From Actinomycetota bacterium (lineage in GTDB: Bacteria > Actinomycetota > Actinomycetes > S36-B12): a stretch of DNA of 6,032 bases. The position numbers and the translations under genes were made by a program. The stretch's first letter is position 1, and each line of letters opens with the position of its first letter. Below are positions 1 through 5,710 of the stretch, in pieces. Location: positions 1-6,032 of the forward strand of contig RGQW01000096.1 of NCBI GenBank assembly GCA_010029945.1. The letters run 5' to 3'. The notes beneath the pieces are model-generated. The model was not told the origin of the DNA and searched no databases. It saw only the letters and a list, made by a program, of their open reading frames with translations.

Positions 1-410
1 TCAAGGACGCCATCCCCGGCGCTCGCGTCGACGCGAAGGTGTCCCGGATGCCGGGCGGCTTCACCGGTCGAGTGAAGAAGCTGGATCGCCGTGACAAGCT
101 CGCGAACGTGGTTGTTGTACACCCAGCCACCAACGGCGTCATCAACGCCAAAATCATGCGCGGCATCCTCGATCCCCTGACCGACTACGAGCGCGTCGTC
201 ATCGTGAACGCCTCCGTGCCCCGTTCATGGGAGAAGCAGAACAACAAGGTGATCGCGAAGGTCACTCCCGACTACCCCAACGTCGTCGTCGCTGACTGGA
301 AGAGCGCCTCCGACGGCAGGAGCGAGTACTTCGTTTCCGACGGGGTGCACCTGACGGATTCGGGAGCCGCAGCCTTTGCGGAAGTCATTCGTGAGGCTTC
401 CGGCTTGTGA
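1..410 (+). CDS. C-terminal SGNH domain of an OatA-like membrane acyltransferase (5' partial)
   Basis: The reading frame is open from base 3, so the gene begins outside the window and only its last 135 residues are visible; the GTG at 39 is internal, not a start. The visible part resembles the extracytoplasmic SGNH/GDSL esterase domain that follows the ten-helix acyltransferase-3 domain in peptidoglycan or glycan O-acyltransferases. It shows a HPATNGVI segment, matching the usual H-L-G-T-N-G block III with its Asn (about residue 44), then the strand VVIVNASVPRSW, and SDGVHLT with Asp113 and His116, the D-x-x-H pair of the catalytic triad. The nucleophile Ser block lies upstream, outside the window. 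From the family, the protein would move acyl groups across the membrane onto an envelope sugar; the acceptor cannot be told. The next gene follows within about 42 bases. Confidence 0.85.
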   Translation, partial: KDAIPGARVDAKVSRMPGGFTGRVKKLDRRDKLANVVVVHPATNGVINAKIMRGILDPLTDYERVVIVNASVPRSWEKQNNKVIAKVTPDYPNVVVADWKSASDGRSEYFVSDGVHLTDSGAAAFAEVIREASGL

Positions 411-440
411 CCTGAGCACGACAGATCACGCGCGGTGACG

Positions 441-446
441 CATACT
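441..446 (+). promoter_or_regulatory. Candidate -10 element (CATACT) of a leaderless promoter for the sugar dehydrogenase gene
   Basis: CATACT is followed by exactly six bases and then ATG at 453. No Shine-Dalgarno sequence precedes either the GTG at 435 or the ATG at 453, which suggests a leaderless transcript as is common in Actinobacteria. The dehydrogenase gene at 5069 on the other strand has a nearly identical layout (CAGACT, six bases, ATG). It fits the TANNNT consensus only partly (first base C) and no -35 is evident at normal spacing. This is inference from pattern. Confidence 0.4.
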
Positions 447-452
447 GGCCGA

Positions 453-1586
453 ATGCACCTCGGTCCCCGCGCTCGGCTGATCGCTATCACCTCGGCGGTC
501 CTTGTCATCGTCGGTGCCTTGTCGATCGGTGGCGTTCTAGCCTTCGGGCCGTTGTTCCCCGCGGCCAACGCCCAACCGACGGTGGACCTGGTGTCCAAGA
601 AGACCGTCGCTCGGTCTCTGACCAGCCCGTGGGGTCTTGCGTTCCTGCCCGATGGGTCCGCTCTGGTTTCCGAGAGAGACACCGGCCTCGTCCGACGGAT
701 CGCCGGTCGATCGAACGGCTCCCCCGCGCGATCGTTGACCAAGACCTCGACAGTGGGCACGGTCAGCGGGGTCCGCGCCGGTGGCGAAGGAGGGCTCCTC
801 GGGATTGCTGTTCCGCCTACGCCGCGCGGAACCCAACCGGAGGTGATCTTCGCGTACCTGACGACGGCACGGGACAACCGAGTGGTGCGCATCGCCTGGG
901 ACGGCCGCAGCCTCGGGCGCCAAACGCCGATCGTGACCGGAATTCCCAAGAACACGTACCACAACGGTGGCCGCATACTCGTGGACGATGACGTTCTCTA
1001 CATCGCGACCGGAGATGCCGGGATCCCGGAGCTCGCGCAAGACCGCACCTCACTGGCCGGCAAGGTCCTGCGGGTGGACTTCGACGGAGCGCCCGCGGCT
1101 GGCAACCCCATCGACGGGTCCCGGATCTTCACCCTCGGGCATCGCAATGTTCAAGGTCTCGCACTCGATGACGCGGGACGACTGTGGGCCACGGAGTTCG
1201 GCACCAGCAAGGCCGACGAGCTCAACCTGCTCCGCCCGGGACGAAACTACGGCTGGCCGGTGGTGGAGGGTCGCAGCTCGAAGCGTGGATTCACTAACCC
1301 GAAGGTCACGTGGTCGCCGACATCTACCGCGTCACCGAGTGGTTTGGCGATTCAGGACGGCGCCGCCTACGTGGCGAGCCTGCGGGGCGAAGTCCTGTGG
1401 CGAGTCCCCTTGAAAGGCACCCGGGCCGGAAAGCCCAGGGCCGTCGACCTCGGTGAGCAAAGCCGTCTGCGCACGGTCGCCGCGGCACCCGATGGTCGGC
1501 TCTGGCTGTCCACCAGTAACACCGATGGGCGGGGCGATCCCGGCTCCCGGGATGACCGCATGCTCAGCTTGATCGTCGACGACTAG
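453..1586 (+). CDS. Exported PQQ-dependent sugar dehydrogenase family protein (glucose/sorbosone dehydrogenase-like beta-propeller)
   Basis: 377 residues. An N-terminal arginine-containing segment and hydrophobic helix (about residues 9-32) end in Ala-Asn-Ala (38-40) before Gln, a good signal peptidase I site, so the mature protein is exported. The rest follows the GSDH/PQQ sugar dehydrogenase pattern in order: SPWGLAFLPDG, GGLLGIA, HNGGR (His170, matching the catalytic His region of soluble glucose dehydrogenase), ATGDAG, SLAGKVLR, GHRNVQGLA (Arg231), TEFG, DELNLL, NYGWP, and C-terminal APDGRLW and DGRGDP. The family oxidises sugar or sugar-like alcohols with PQQ in a six-bladed propeller; true substrate and PQQ use are unproven here. 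Start: GTG at 435 is in frame and adds six residues, but ATG 453 is preferred because it lies six bases after a -10-like CATACT. The TAG stop overlaps the stop of the convergent gene. Confidence 0.85.
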   Translation: MHLGPRARLIAITSAVLVIVGALSIGGVLAFGPLFPAANAQPTVDLVSKKTVARSLTSPWGLAFLPDGSALVSERDTGLVRRIAGRSNGSPARSLTKTSTVGTVSGVRAGGEGGLLGIAVPPTPRGTQPEVIFAYLTTARDNRVVRIAWDGRSLGRQTPIVTGIPKNTYHNGGRILVDDDVLYIATGDAGIPELAQDRTSLAGKVLRVDFDGAPAAGNPIDGSRIFTLGHRNVQGLALDDAGRLWATEFGTSKADELNLLRPGRNYGWPVVEGRSSKRGFTNPKVTWSPTSTASPSGLAIQDGAAYVASLRGEVLWRVPLKGTRAGKPRAVDLGEQSRLRTVAAAPDGRLWLSTSNTDGRGDPGSRDDRMLSLIVDD

Positions 1587-2386
1587 CCACTCATTCCCGA
1601 GCGCTGGATTCGGGTCAAGAAATCAGCGAGCTCACCACCCACGCGCGCGGGCTGTTCGATGGCAGATAAGTGACCGGAGTTGGCTATTTCGCTGGCATGG
1701 GCGTCGGACAGCGCTTCGAGCATGGTGTTCTGCTCGCTCAGCGGTGACATACCGTCCTCATCTCCCCACAGCACGAGAGCGGGAACATCCACCTCTCGCA
1801 GCATCTCCACCGAGTCCGGGCGTGCGGCCATCGCACGCTGGTACCAGGAGACGGTTTCCGGGGATACTTGGAGCATCCAAGACTCGACCCTGTGGACGGC
1901 CTCCGGCCGTGACGCGTGGGTCGTGGGTCCCACCAGGACCGGAAGAATCTTCTCGCGCAAGATCTCCGCACATCTGCTCGGAGATTGATCGATGAGGGCG
2001 GCGAGCTCCTGTCGGGCCTGCTGCGCATCGGCGGAGTCGGCCGTGGCTTTGGTGTCACACAACCCGACCCCGGCGAGCATCTCCGGCCGTTGGCGCCACC
2101 ATTCCATGGTCAGGTACCCACCGACGGAAAGTCCAGCCACCACGAGTCTGTCGACGCCACGGTCCAATGTCGCTGAGATCAGCGTCGCCACCACGCCCGC
2201 GAGATTCGGCTCGCCCTCCGCCGGGAGGGGGCTGGCTCCGAATCCCGGGAGATCGGGAACGAGAACGCGCCAGCCGATATCGACGATCGCGGGTATCTGC
2301 TCATCCCACATGTGATGGTCACACGGAAAGGCGTGCAGCAGCATCACAACAGGACCCGATCCCTCATCAATCATCGCGAGGCTCAC
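1583..2386 (-). CDS. Alpha/beta hydrolase fold protein, last gene of the operon
   Basis: 267 residues, a normal length for a single-domain alpha/beta hydrolase. Visible elements: the oxyanion segment LLHAFPCDHHMW (His18-Ala-Phe), the PDLPGFGAS loop (residues 45-52), the nucleophile elbow GLSVGG with Ser87, the acid region LWGDEDGMSP (Asp211 the likely triad acid) and a C-terminal SGHL with His239. All three catalytic residues are therefore present. A cap region lies at about residues 112-195. Substrate is unknown; the family includes ester and lactone hydrolases, haloperoxidase-like enzymes and C-C hydrolases. No signal peptide, so probably cytoplasmic. The GTG start overlaps the TGA stop of the upstream hydrolase as GTGA, and GGAG lies nine bases upstream, so translation is probably coupled; an internal ATG at 2374 is the alternative. 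The stop shares CTAG with the convergent sugar dehydrogenase gene. Confidence 0.9.
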   Translation of the reverse strand: MSLAMIDEGSGPVVMLLHAFPCDHHMWDEQIPAIVDIGWRVLVPDLPGFGASPLPAEGEPNLAGVVATLISATLDRGVDRLVVAGLSVGGYLTMEWWRQRPEMLAGVGLCDTKATADSADAQQARQELAALIDQSPSRCAEILREKILPVLVGPTTHASRPEAVHRVESWMLQVSPETVSWYQRAMAARPDSVEMLREVDVPALVLWGDEDGMSPLSEQNTMLEALSDAHASEIANSGHLSAIEQPARVGGELADFLTRIQRSGMSG

Positions 2387-3138
2387 GCCAGATCACTCCA
2401 CTTGTCCATCGGGCCAGTCCAGTGGCTCGGAAGATCCTCAGAGTCGGGCTCGATGACATGCACGATGCGATTGAGTAGGTCACCGACGAATCGCTCCCCC
2501 ACCCACAGGTGCTTGGCATCGGGAACGGCAACGACGTCGATGGCCGGCGCCACAGCAAACGCCTCGCGAGCGGCCTGCGGGGGCAGAAAGTCGTCGAACT
2601 CGGGCACGAAGGCCACGACGCGTCGCCCGGCTGTTTGCCACACACGCACGTCCTCGGCGGTAGCGAACCGTAGCGGCGGGCTCAACAAGACGGCACCGCG
2701 AACAGGGTCGACATTTCCGTGCTTGAGAACGACGTCGGTGCCGAAAGACCACCCCACCAACCAGATATTCGGCAGTCCCCGCCGCTGTGCTTCATCAATG
2801 GCTGCCCGCAAGTCCAAACCCTCGCCCTCGGCACTGTCGAACGCACCTTCGCTGACACCGGCAGCAGAAGCGGTGCCGCGGGTGTTGAAGCGCAGCACGG
2901 CGATGTCGGACATGGCTGGTAGACGCCACGCCATTTTGCGCAACACGTGTGAATCCATCATGCCGCCGTGCGTGGGCAACGGATGAACACACACGATCGT
3001 CGCCCGCGGCTGATGCTCGAGCGGAAGGGCCACCTCGCCGACGAGTCGCAACCCATCGGCGGTCGTCAACGAGAGGGGCTCGCGACGGGCCGGCAGCACC
3101 GAATTGGCCGTGATCGGTTCGTCGACGACATCCATCAT
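2383..3138 (-). CDS. Alpha/beta hydrolase, COG2945-like
   Basis: 251 residues. The N-terminal half contains IVCVHPLPTHGGMMDS (oxyanion His-Pro region) and, at about residues 83-110, RFNTRGTA..SEGAFDSAEGE, matching the R-F-N-x-R-G...F-D-x-G-x-G-E signature of COG2945 alpha/beta hydrolases. The nucleophile elbow is GWSFG with Ser131; Asp182 or Asp183 (PEFDDFLPP) is the likely acid and His210 (DAKHLWVG) the base, so a full triad is present. The family has poorly known substrates, probably small esters. The start is ATG 3138 rather than the upstream in-frame TTG at 3183: this ATG overlaps the TGA of the zinc-ribbon gene as ATGA and has GAGG six bases upstream. The TTG would add 15 residues with no family match. 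The stop overlaps the next hydrolase by four bases. No export signal. Confidence 0.88.
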   Translation of the reverse strand: MMDVVDEPITANSVLPARREPLSLTTADGLRLVGEVALPLEHQPRATIVCVHPLPTHGGMMDSHVLRKMAWRLPAMSDIAVLRFNTRGTASAAGVSEGAFDSAEGEGLDLRAAIDEAQRRGLPNIWLVGWSFGTDVVLKHGNVDPVRGAVLLSPPLRFATAEDVRVWQTAGRRVVAFVPEFDDFLPPQAAREAFAVAPAIDVVAVPDAKHLWVGERFVGDLLNRIVHVIEPDSEDLPSHWTGPMDKWSDLA

Positions 3139-3410
3139 CTCGGGCCTCGCGTTCCACGAGCCCGCCAGCACGGTGTGTGCCAATGGCGCCTGTCATCGGC
3201 GCCATTCGGATCATCGGCACTCCACGCCACCACATGAGGAGTCGCCGGCCGAATCTCATGATCGCACCCCGGGCATCGGTACGTTTTGGTTGCCGACGAC
3301 CCGGTCAATGACCGCACGATCCAGTCGCCGTCCGGGTGCGATTCGATCTGCTGATTGGACTGCGGAGCCGCGCGTTCGGGTTCGGGGCGCCTGCGGTTCT
3401 TTCGACCCAC
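3135..3410 (-). CDS. Small C2HC zinc-ribbon protein (actinobacterial conserved hypothetical, often labelled 'ATP/GTP-binding')
   Basis: 91 residues. A basic, Arg-rich N terminus (MGRKNRRRPEPE) leads to DGDWIVRSLTG..ATKTYRCPGCDHEI and ends with DDRRHWHTPCWRARG. Cys46-x2-Cys49 and His78-x2-Cys81 (with His76 nearby) look like a split zinc-binding site. As I recall the family, this is a widespread actinobacterial protein of unknown function; no Walker motif is visible here, so the 'ATP/GTP-binding' label sometimes used is not supported. The GTG start at 3410 is chosen because AAGGG lies eight bases upstream and the product begins with the family-like MGRKNRRR; a longer frame back to ATG 3494 would run inside the dehydrogenase and lacks similarity. 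The gene starts 11 bases after the dehydrogenase stop, and its TGA overlaps the next ATG, placing it firmly in the operon. Confidence 0.85.
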   Translation of the reverse strand: MGRKNRRRPEPERAAPQSNQQIESHPDGDWIVRSLTGSSATKTYRCPGCDHEIRPATPHVVAWSADDPNGADDRRHWHTPCWRARGTRGPR

Positions 3411-3418
3411 GTCATCGA

Positions 3419-3423
3419 CCCTT
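3419..3423 (-). promoter_or_regulatory. Ribosome binding site AAGGG that sets the zinc-ribbon start
   Basis: AAGGG, eight bases before GTG 3410, overlaps the TAA stop (3424-3422) of the dehydrogenase remnant. In the ancestral intact gene, ribosomes ending there would sit on this site, suggesting translational coupling that the upstream frameshift may now have broken. Confidence 0.6.
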
Positions 3424-4066
3424 ATGCGTACGAGCGAAAACCACGACCGGCTTTTCGCCCGGTGTAGCCCGCCGTCACCAGATGCTCCAGCCATGGCGCG
3501 GGAGCGAAACCGGGCTCACGAAACTCCCGATACAGCGTTTGTTGAATAGCCAGCGACACATCCAACCCGACAACGTCGAGCAACTCGAAGGGGCCCATCG
3601 GGTAACCACAGCCGACCTTCATTGCCGTGTCGATGTCGTCGGTGGTCGCGTAGTTACCCTCGGCCATCTTGATGGCGTCGTTCAGGTACGGGAACAGCAG
3701 CGCATTCACAATGAAGCCGGCTCTATCACCGCAGTGAACCCCCACTTTGCCGATCCGAGACACGACACTTCGGGCGGTGGCGACGACATCCGGGCTCGTT
3801 GCGACCGTGTCGACGACCTCTACGAGTTTCATCACCGGTGCCGGGTTGAAGAAGTGAAGCCCGACAACATCTCCGGGGCGCGACGTCACCGACGCAAGAT
3901 CGACCACGGGCAAGGAGGAGGTTGTCGTCGCCAAGATGGCCCCCGGCCGACAAATCTCATCCAGGTTTTCGAACAGCGCGGTCTTGATGTCGAGTTCCTC
4001 GGCGATCGCCTCCACCACCAGATCCACATCGGCAAGGTCATCCAAAGCCGTGGTTCCGGTGATGCA
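3422..4066 (-). pseudogene. Remnant of the second 3-hydroxyacyl-CoA dehydrogenase module (frameshifted, NAD fold truncated)
   Basis: About 214 codons run from CITGTTALDD (codon at 4066) to SYA and TAA at 3422. They carry the back half of a Rossmann domain (DVDLVVEAIAEEL, TTTSSL), HFFNPAP (His codon at 3856), LVEVV (Glu at 3820), AGFIVNALL (Asn at 3706) and the full helical C-terminal 3HCDH domain ending GRKAGRGFRSYA. The Ser/His/Glu/Asn active-site set is therefore present. The nucleotide-binding start, GSGTMATGIIEVFAK, lies just upstream in another frame (4109-4068). Aligned to module 1, about 46 residues (beta2 to the helix before ITGTT) are absent, and the gap is not a multiple of three. 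No start codon in this frame would restore a dinucleotide-binding loop, so I call it a pseudogene half. A sequencing or assembly deletion is the alternative. The longer open frame up to 4174 is out-of-frame readthrough. Confidence 0.8.
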
Positions 4067-5069
4067 CCTTGGCAAATACTTCGATGATCCCCGTTGCCAT
4101 GGTTCCGGAGCCGACAACACCCACCGCGTTGACCCCACGAACCGACACGTCCGAGGCGTCCCGCTTCGCCACATGGTCGTCGGCGACGATCTCGGGTGAG
4201 CCGGGCTCGGCGTAGGTGTAGAAGCCGCGTCCGGATTTCCGGCCCTTCAACCCGGCGGTAACCATGTGCTTGAGGATGGGACTCGGGGCGTGCAGACGAT
4301 CTCGACCCTGCCGATACATGGTGTCCAAGATTTGGTACGACGTGTCGAGCCCGATGAGATCCAACAGAGCCAGGGGCCCCATCGGCAAACCACAGCCCAA
4401 CCGCATCGCCGCATCGATGTCCTCACGGCTTGCATACTTCTGTTCGAACATCGATGCCGCATGATTGAGGTAGCCGAACAACAGGCTGTTGGCAATGAAC
4501 CCGGCTTTGTCTTCACAGATCACCGCCTGTTTGCCGATCTGCTCCGCGAAGACACGAATCTGCTCGACAACCTCATCGTCGGTGACCACCGTCCGAACGA
4601 TTTCCACGAAATCTTGCACGGGAGCCGGATTAAAGAAGTGCAACCCCACCACGCGTGACGGTTGGCTGACCGCCGTGGAAATCTCGGTGACCGACAGCGA
4701 CGAGGTGTTGGTGCACCAGATGACTCGATCGGGCAAGAGGCCGTCGAGCTGGCCGAGCACCTGGCGTTTCAACTCCAGGTTCTCGGGTACCGCTTCGATC
4801 ACGATGTCCGACGTCAAACACTCCTGCAGGTTGGTCGTGAAAAGGATGCGATCGAGAATCTCGGACCGCTCACTCACGGTCAGTTTGTCGCGGGCCACCG
4901 CTCGGTCTGTGGAGGCTTCGATGCGCTGACGTGCATCGCTGACGGTGGCGTCGTCAATGTCGATAGCACGGACCGCAAAACCGTGCCGCGCGACTACCTC
5001 GGCGATCCCAGTCCCCATGGTTCCCAAGCCAATGACCGCAATCGTGCCGACGCTGTCCCGTGCTTCCAT
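4038..5069 (-). CDS. 3-hydroxyacyl-CoA (3-hydroxybutyryl-CoA) dehydrogenase, intact first module with frameshifted tail
   Basis: 343 residues. Residues 1-287 form a complete HAD: NAD loop IGLGTMGTGI (Gly14, 16, 19) with Asp37 at the end of beta2, EAVPENLELK, NTSSL (Ser123), HFFNP (His144), VEIV (Glu156), FIANSLL (Asn194), then the helical domain with GLPMGPLALLDLIGLD and a GRKSGRGFYTY end. The spacing of Ser, His, Glu and Asn equals that of human HAD (137, 158, 170, 208). The family oxidises (S)-3-hydroxyacyl-CoA to 3-oxoacyl-CoA with NAD(P), in beta-oxidation or short-chain acyl-CoA pathways. Residues 288-334 are a linker plus the beginning of a second module; after Lys334 the frame is wrong and nine foreign residues precede TGA. 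ATG 5069 is chosen over an in-frame start at 5213, whose 48 extra residues have no family likeness. Module 1 should still fold. It heads the operon, 20 bases from a nucS fragment. Confidence 0.88.
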   Translation of the reverse strand: MEARDSVGTIAVIGLGTMGTGIAEVVARHGFAVRAIDIDDATVSDARQRIEASTDRAVARDKLTVSERSEILDRILFTTNLQECLTSDIVIEAVPENLELKRQVLGQLDGLLPDRVIWCTNTSSLSVTEISTAVSQPSRVVGLHFFNPAPVQDFVEIVRTVVTDDEVVEQIRVFAEQIGKQAVICEDKAGFIANSLLFGYLNHAASMFEQKYASREDIDAAMRLGCGLPMGPLALLDLIGLDTSYQILDTMYRQGRDRLHAPSPILKHMVTAGLKGRKSGRGFYTYAEPGSPEIVADDHVAKRDASDVSVRGVNAVGVVGSGTMATGIIEVFAKVHHRNHGFG

Positions 5070-5083
5070 GAGGGCAGTCTGCC
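5070..5083 (-). promoter_or_regulatory. Candidate leaderless promoter of the dehydrogenase operon (CAGACT, six bases, ATG)
   Basis: On the - strand CAGACT (5081-5076) is followed by GCCCTC and ATG 5069, with no Shine-Dalgarno sequence. A short palindrome, GGCAG-T-CTGCC (5073-5083), covers the same bases and could be an operator, though its arms are only five bases. No -35 is clear at 16-18 bases. Inference by pattern. Confidence 0.4.
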
Positions 5084-5089
5084 AAAGGG

Positions 5090-5199
5090 TCACAACAGGC
5101 GCAGACCCGAATCCGCTGTGCCTTTGAGTTCGTCCTAGTCCACGACGAGACAGCGCACACCGCGATCCTCGGCGAGGGCTCGGGCTCGGGGTCTGACCC
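5090..5199 (-). pseudogene. Degenerate duplicate of the nucS 3' end
   Basis: Read on the - strand this stretch gives VRPRARALAEDRGVRCLVVD, a TAG, then DELKGTADSGLRLL and TGA at 5092-5090. The intact nucS end to the right reads IKPQARTLAEDRGIRCFVVD, Tyr, DELKGTADSGLRLF. Nucleotides 5091-5190 match 5712-5811 at 89 of 100 positions without gaps, including runs such as CCTTTGAGTTCGTC. Similarity fades at about 5196 and ends at the stop codon on the other side. With no start, an internal stop and only about 36 codons, it is a fragment. It lies between the dehydrogenase operon promoter and the small secreted-protein gene. Confidence 0.9.
5091..5196. repeat. Direct repeat copy A (nucS tail), partner of 5712-5817
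   Basis: This copy is offset exactly 621 bases from its partner, same orientation, 89% identical over the first 100 bases. It bounds the left side of the small secreted-protein gene segment. No homology continues outward past the nucS stop codon. Confidence 0.9.
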
Positions 5200-5218
5200 C
5201 TTACACAACCCAAACGTG

Positions 5219-5258
5219 CCGTGAACCTCTTGTGCGCTCACTTCGCGTAGGTTCACGG
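5219..5258. repeat. Inverted repeat CCGTGAACCT / AGGTTCACGG upstream of the small secreted-protein gene
   Basis: Two perfect 10-base arms (5219-5228 and 5249-5258) are separated by 20 bases. They lie 42 bases or more before the ATG at 5301. A -10-like TAGGTT (5248-5253) sits in the right arm, so binding of a dimeric regulator here could control the gene; alternatively the transcript could form a hairpin. There is no T-run after it, so it is not a canonical terminator. Confidence 0.6.
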
Positions 5259-5291
5259 AAATCATCGCGTGCGCCTCAACTGCGGAAGCCC

Positions 5292-5295
5292 GGAG
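5292..5295 (+). promoter_or_regulatory. Ribosome binding site GGAG for the small secreted-protein gene
   Basis: GGAG lies five bases before ATG 5301 and decides this start over an in-frame GTG at 5232, which would place 23 basic residues before the signal sequence. Confidence 0.75.
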
Positions 5296-5300
5296 TGATC

Positions 5301-5657
5301 ATGAAGAAGTCCACGAAGATCGCGATCAGCACTACGGCCGTCGCCGCCGTTGCCCTGAGCGCGACAGTCGTCGCCATTTCCGGAGGAGACGTCAGAAATC
5401 TGATCGCCGGCCCACGGGCTGCAATCGTCAGCACACTGGCAGATGAGGGAGCCATCACGGCGATGCCTGACCTCGCTACAGATGAGGCCAGCGCCTTTCT
5501 GCGCTCGCTGGTGGACGATGGCACCTTGACCCAAGCCCAAGCCGACGCGCTGGCCGAGGCAGGTGACCGAGAGGGCATTCGATCACTCGTCTCGCAGGGC
5601 ATCCTCGATCCCAGTGATCTCCAGGCAATCTTCGCCGCCTTGCAGGAATTGCAGTGA
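5301..5657 (+). CDS. Small secreted or membrane-anchored protein with three short helical repeats, unknown function
   Basis: 118 residues. MKKSTK followed by a hydrophobic run of about 21 residues (7-27) is a signal peptide or N-terminal anchor; no Ala-x-Ala site is convincing and there is no lipobox Cys. The exported part holds three related units spaced 24-26 residues apart: TLADEGAIT (45-53), SLVDDGTLT (69-77) and SLVSQGILD (95-103), each followed by a helix rich in Ala, Asp and Leu. The pattern L-x-x-G-x-I/L-T/D is like the SHOCT-type 'L-x-d-G-x-I-T' short helical motif, but this is a resemblance only. I do not recognise the gene. It is divergent from the dehydrogenase operon, convergent with nucS (53-base gap without a clear terminator) and sits between the two nucS tail repeats, so it may have come with the rearrangement. 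Its base composition is not obviously different from that of its neighbours. Confidence 0.75.
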   Translation: MKKSTKIAISTTAVAAVALSATVVAISGGDVRNLIAGPRAAIVSTLADEGAITAMPDLATDEASAFLRSLVDDGTLTQAQADALAEAGDREGIRSLVSQGILDPSDLQAIFAALQELQ

Positions 5658-5710
5658 ACTGTGCGCTCTCGGGGGCGGCACCGTCGCGCCGGATGCTCGC
5701 TCGTCGACCC

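Noticed and set aside
272..976. 234-codon open frame on the - strand
   Set aside because: It is antisense to the SGNH and sugar dehydrogenase genes, both well supported.
2312..2986. 224-codon open frame on the + strand
   Set aside because: It is antisense to two hydrolase genes with full catalytic triads; low-complexity Ser/Thr/Arg product without motifs.
3139..3183. Upstream TTG start for the COG2945-like hydrolase
   Set aside because: ATG 3138 has an ATGA overlap with the zinc-ribbon stop and GAGG at six bases; the extension shows no family likeness.
3411..3494. Longer zinc-ribbon frame starting at ATG 3494
   Set aside because: It would overlap the dehydrogenase end; GTG 3410 has a good RBS and gives the expected MGRKNRRR start.
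4038..4070. Programmed ribosomal frameshift between the two dehydrogenase modules
   Set aside because: There is no slippery heptamer at the junction, and a shift would not restore the roughly 46 missing residues of the Rossmann fold.
3104..4087. 327-codon open frame on the + strand
   Set aside because: It lies antisense to the zinc-ribbon and dehydrogenase genes, whose - strand frames show clear family motifs; its product is rich in His and Arg with no recognisable domain, as expected of a GC-rich shadow frame.
5070..5213. N-terminal extension of the dehydrogenase to 5213
   Set aside because: It would read through the nucS tail remnant in another frame and adds 48 Arg/Ser-rich residues absent from the family.
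5658..5710. Terminator between the small gene and nucS
   Set aside because: Only a four-base GGCG/CGCC pairing is visible and no T-run follows on either strand.
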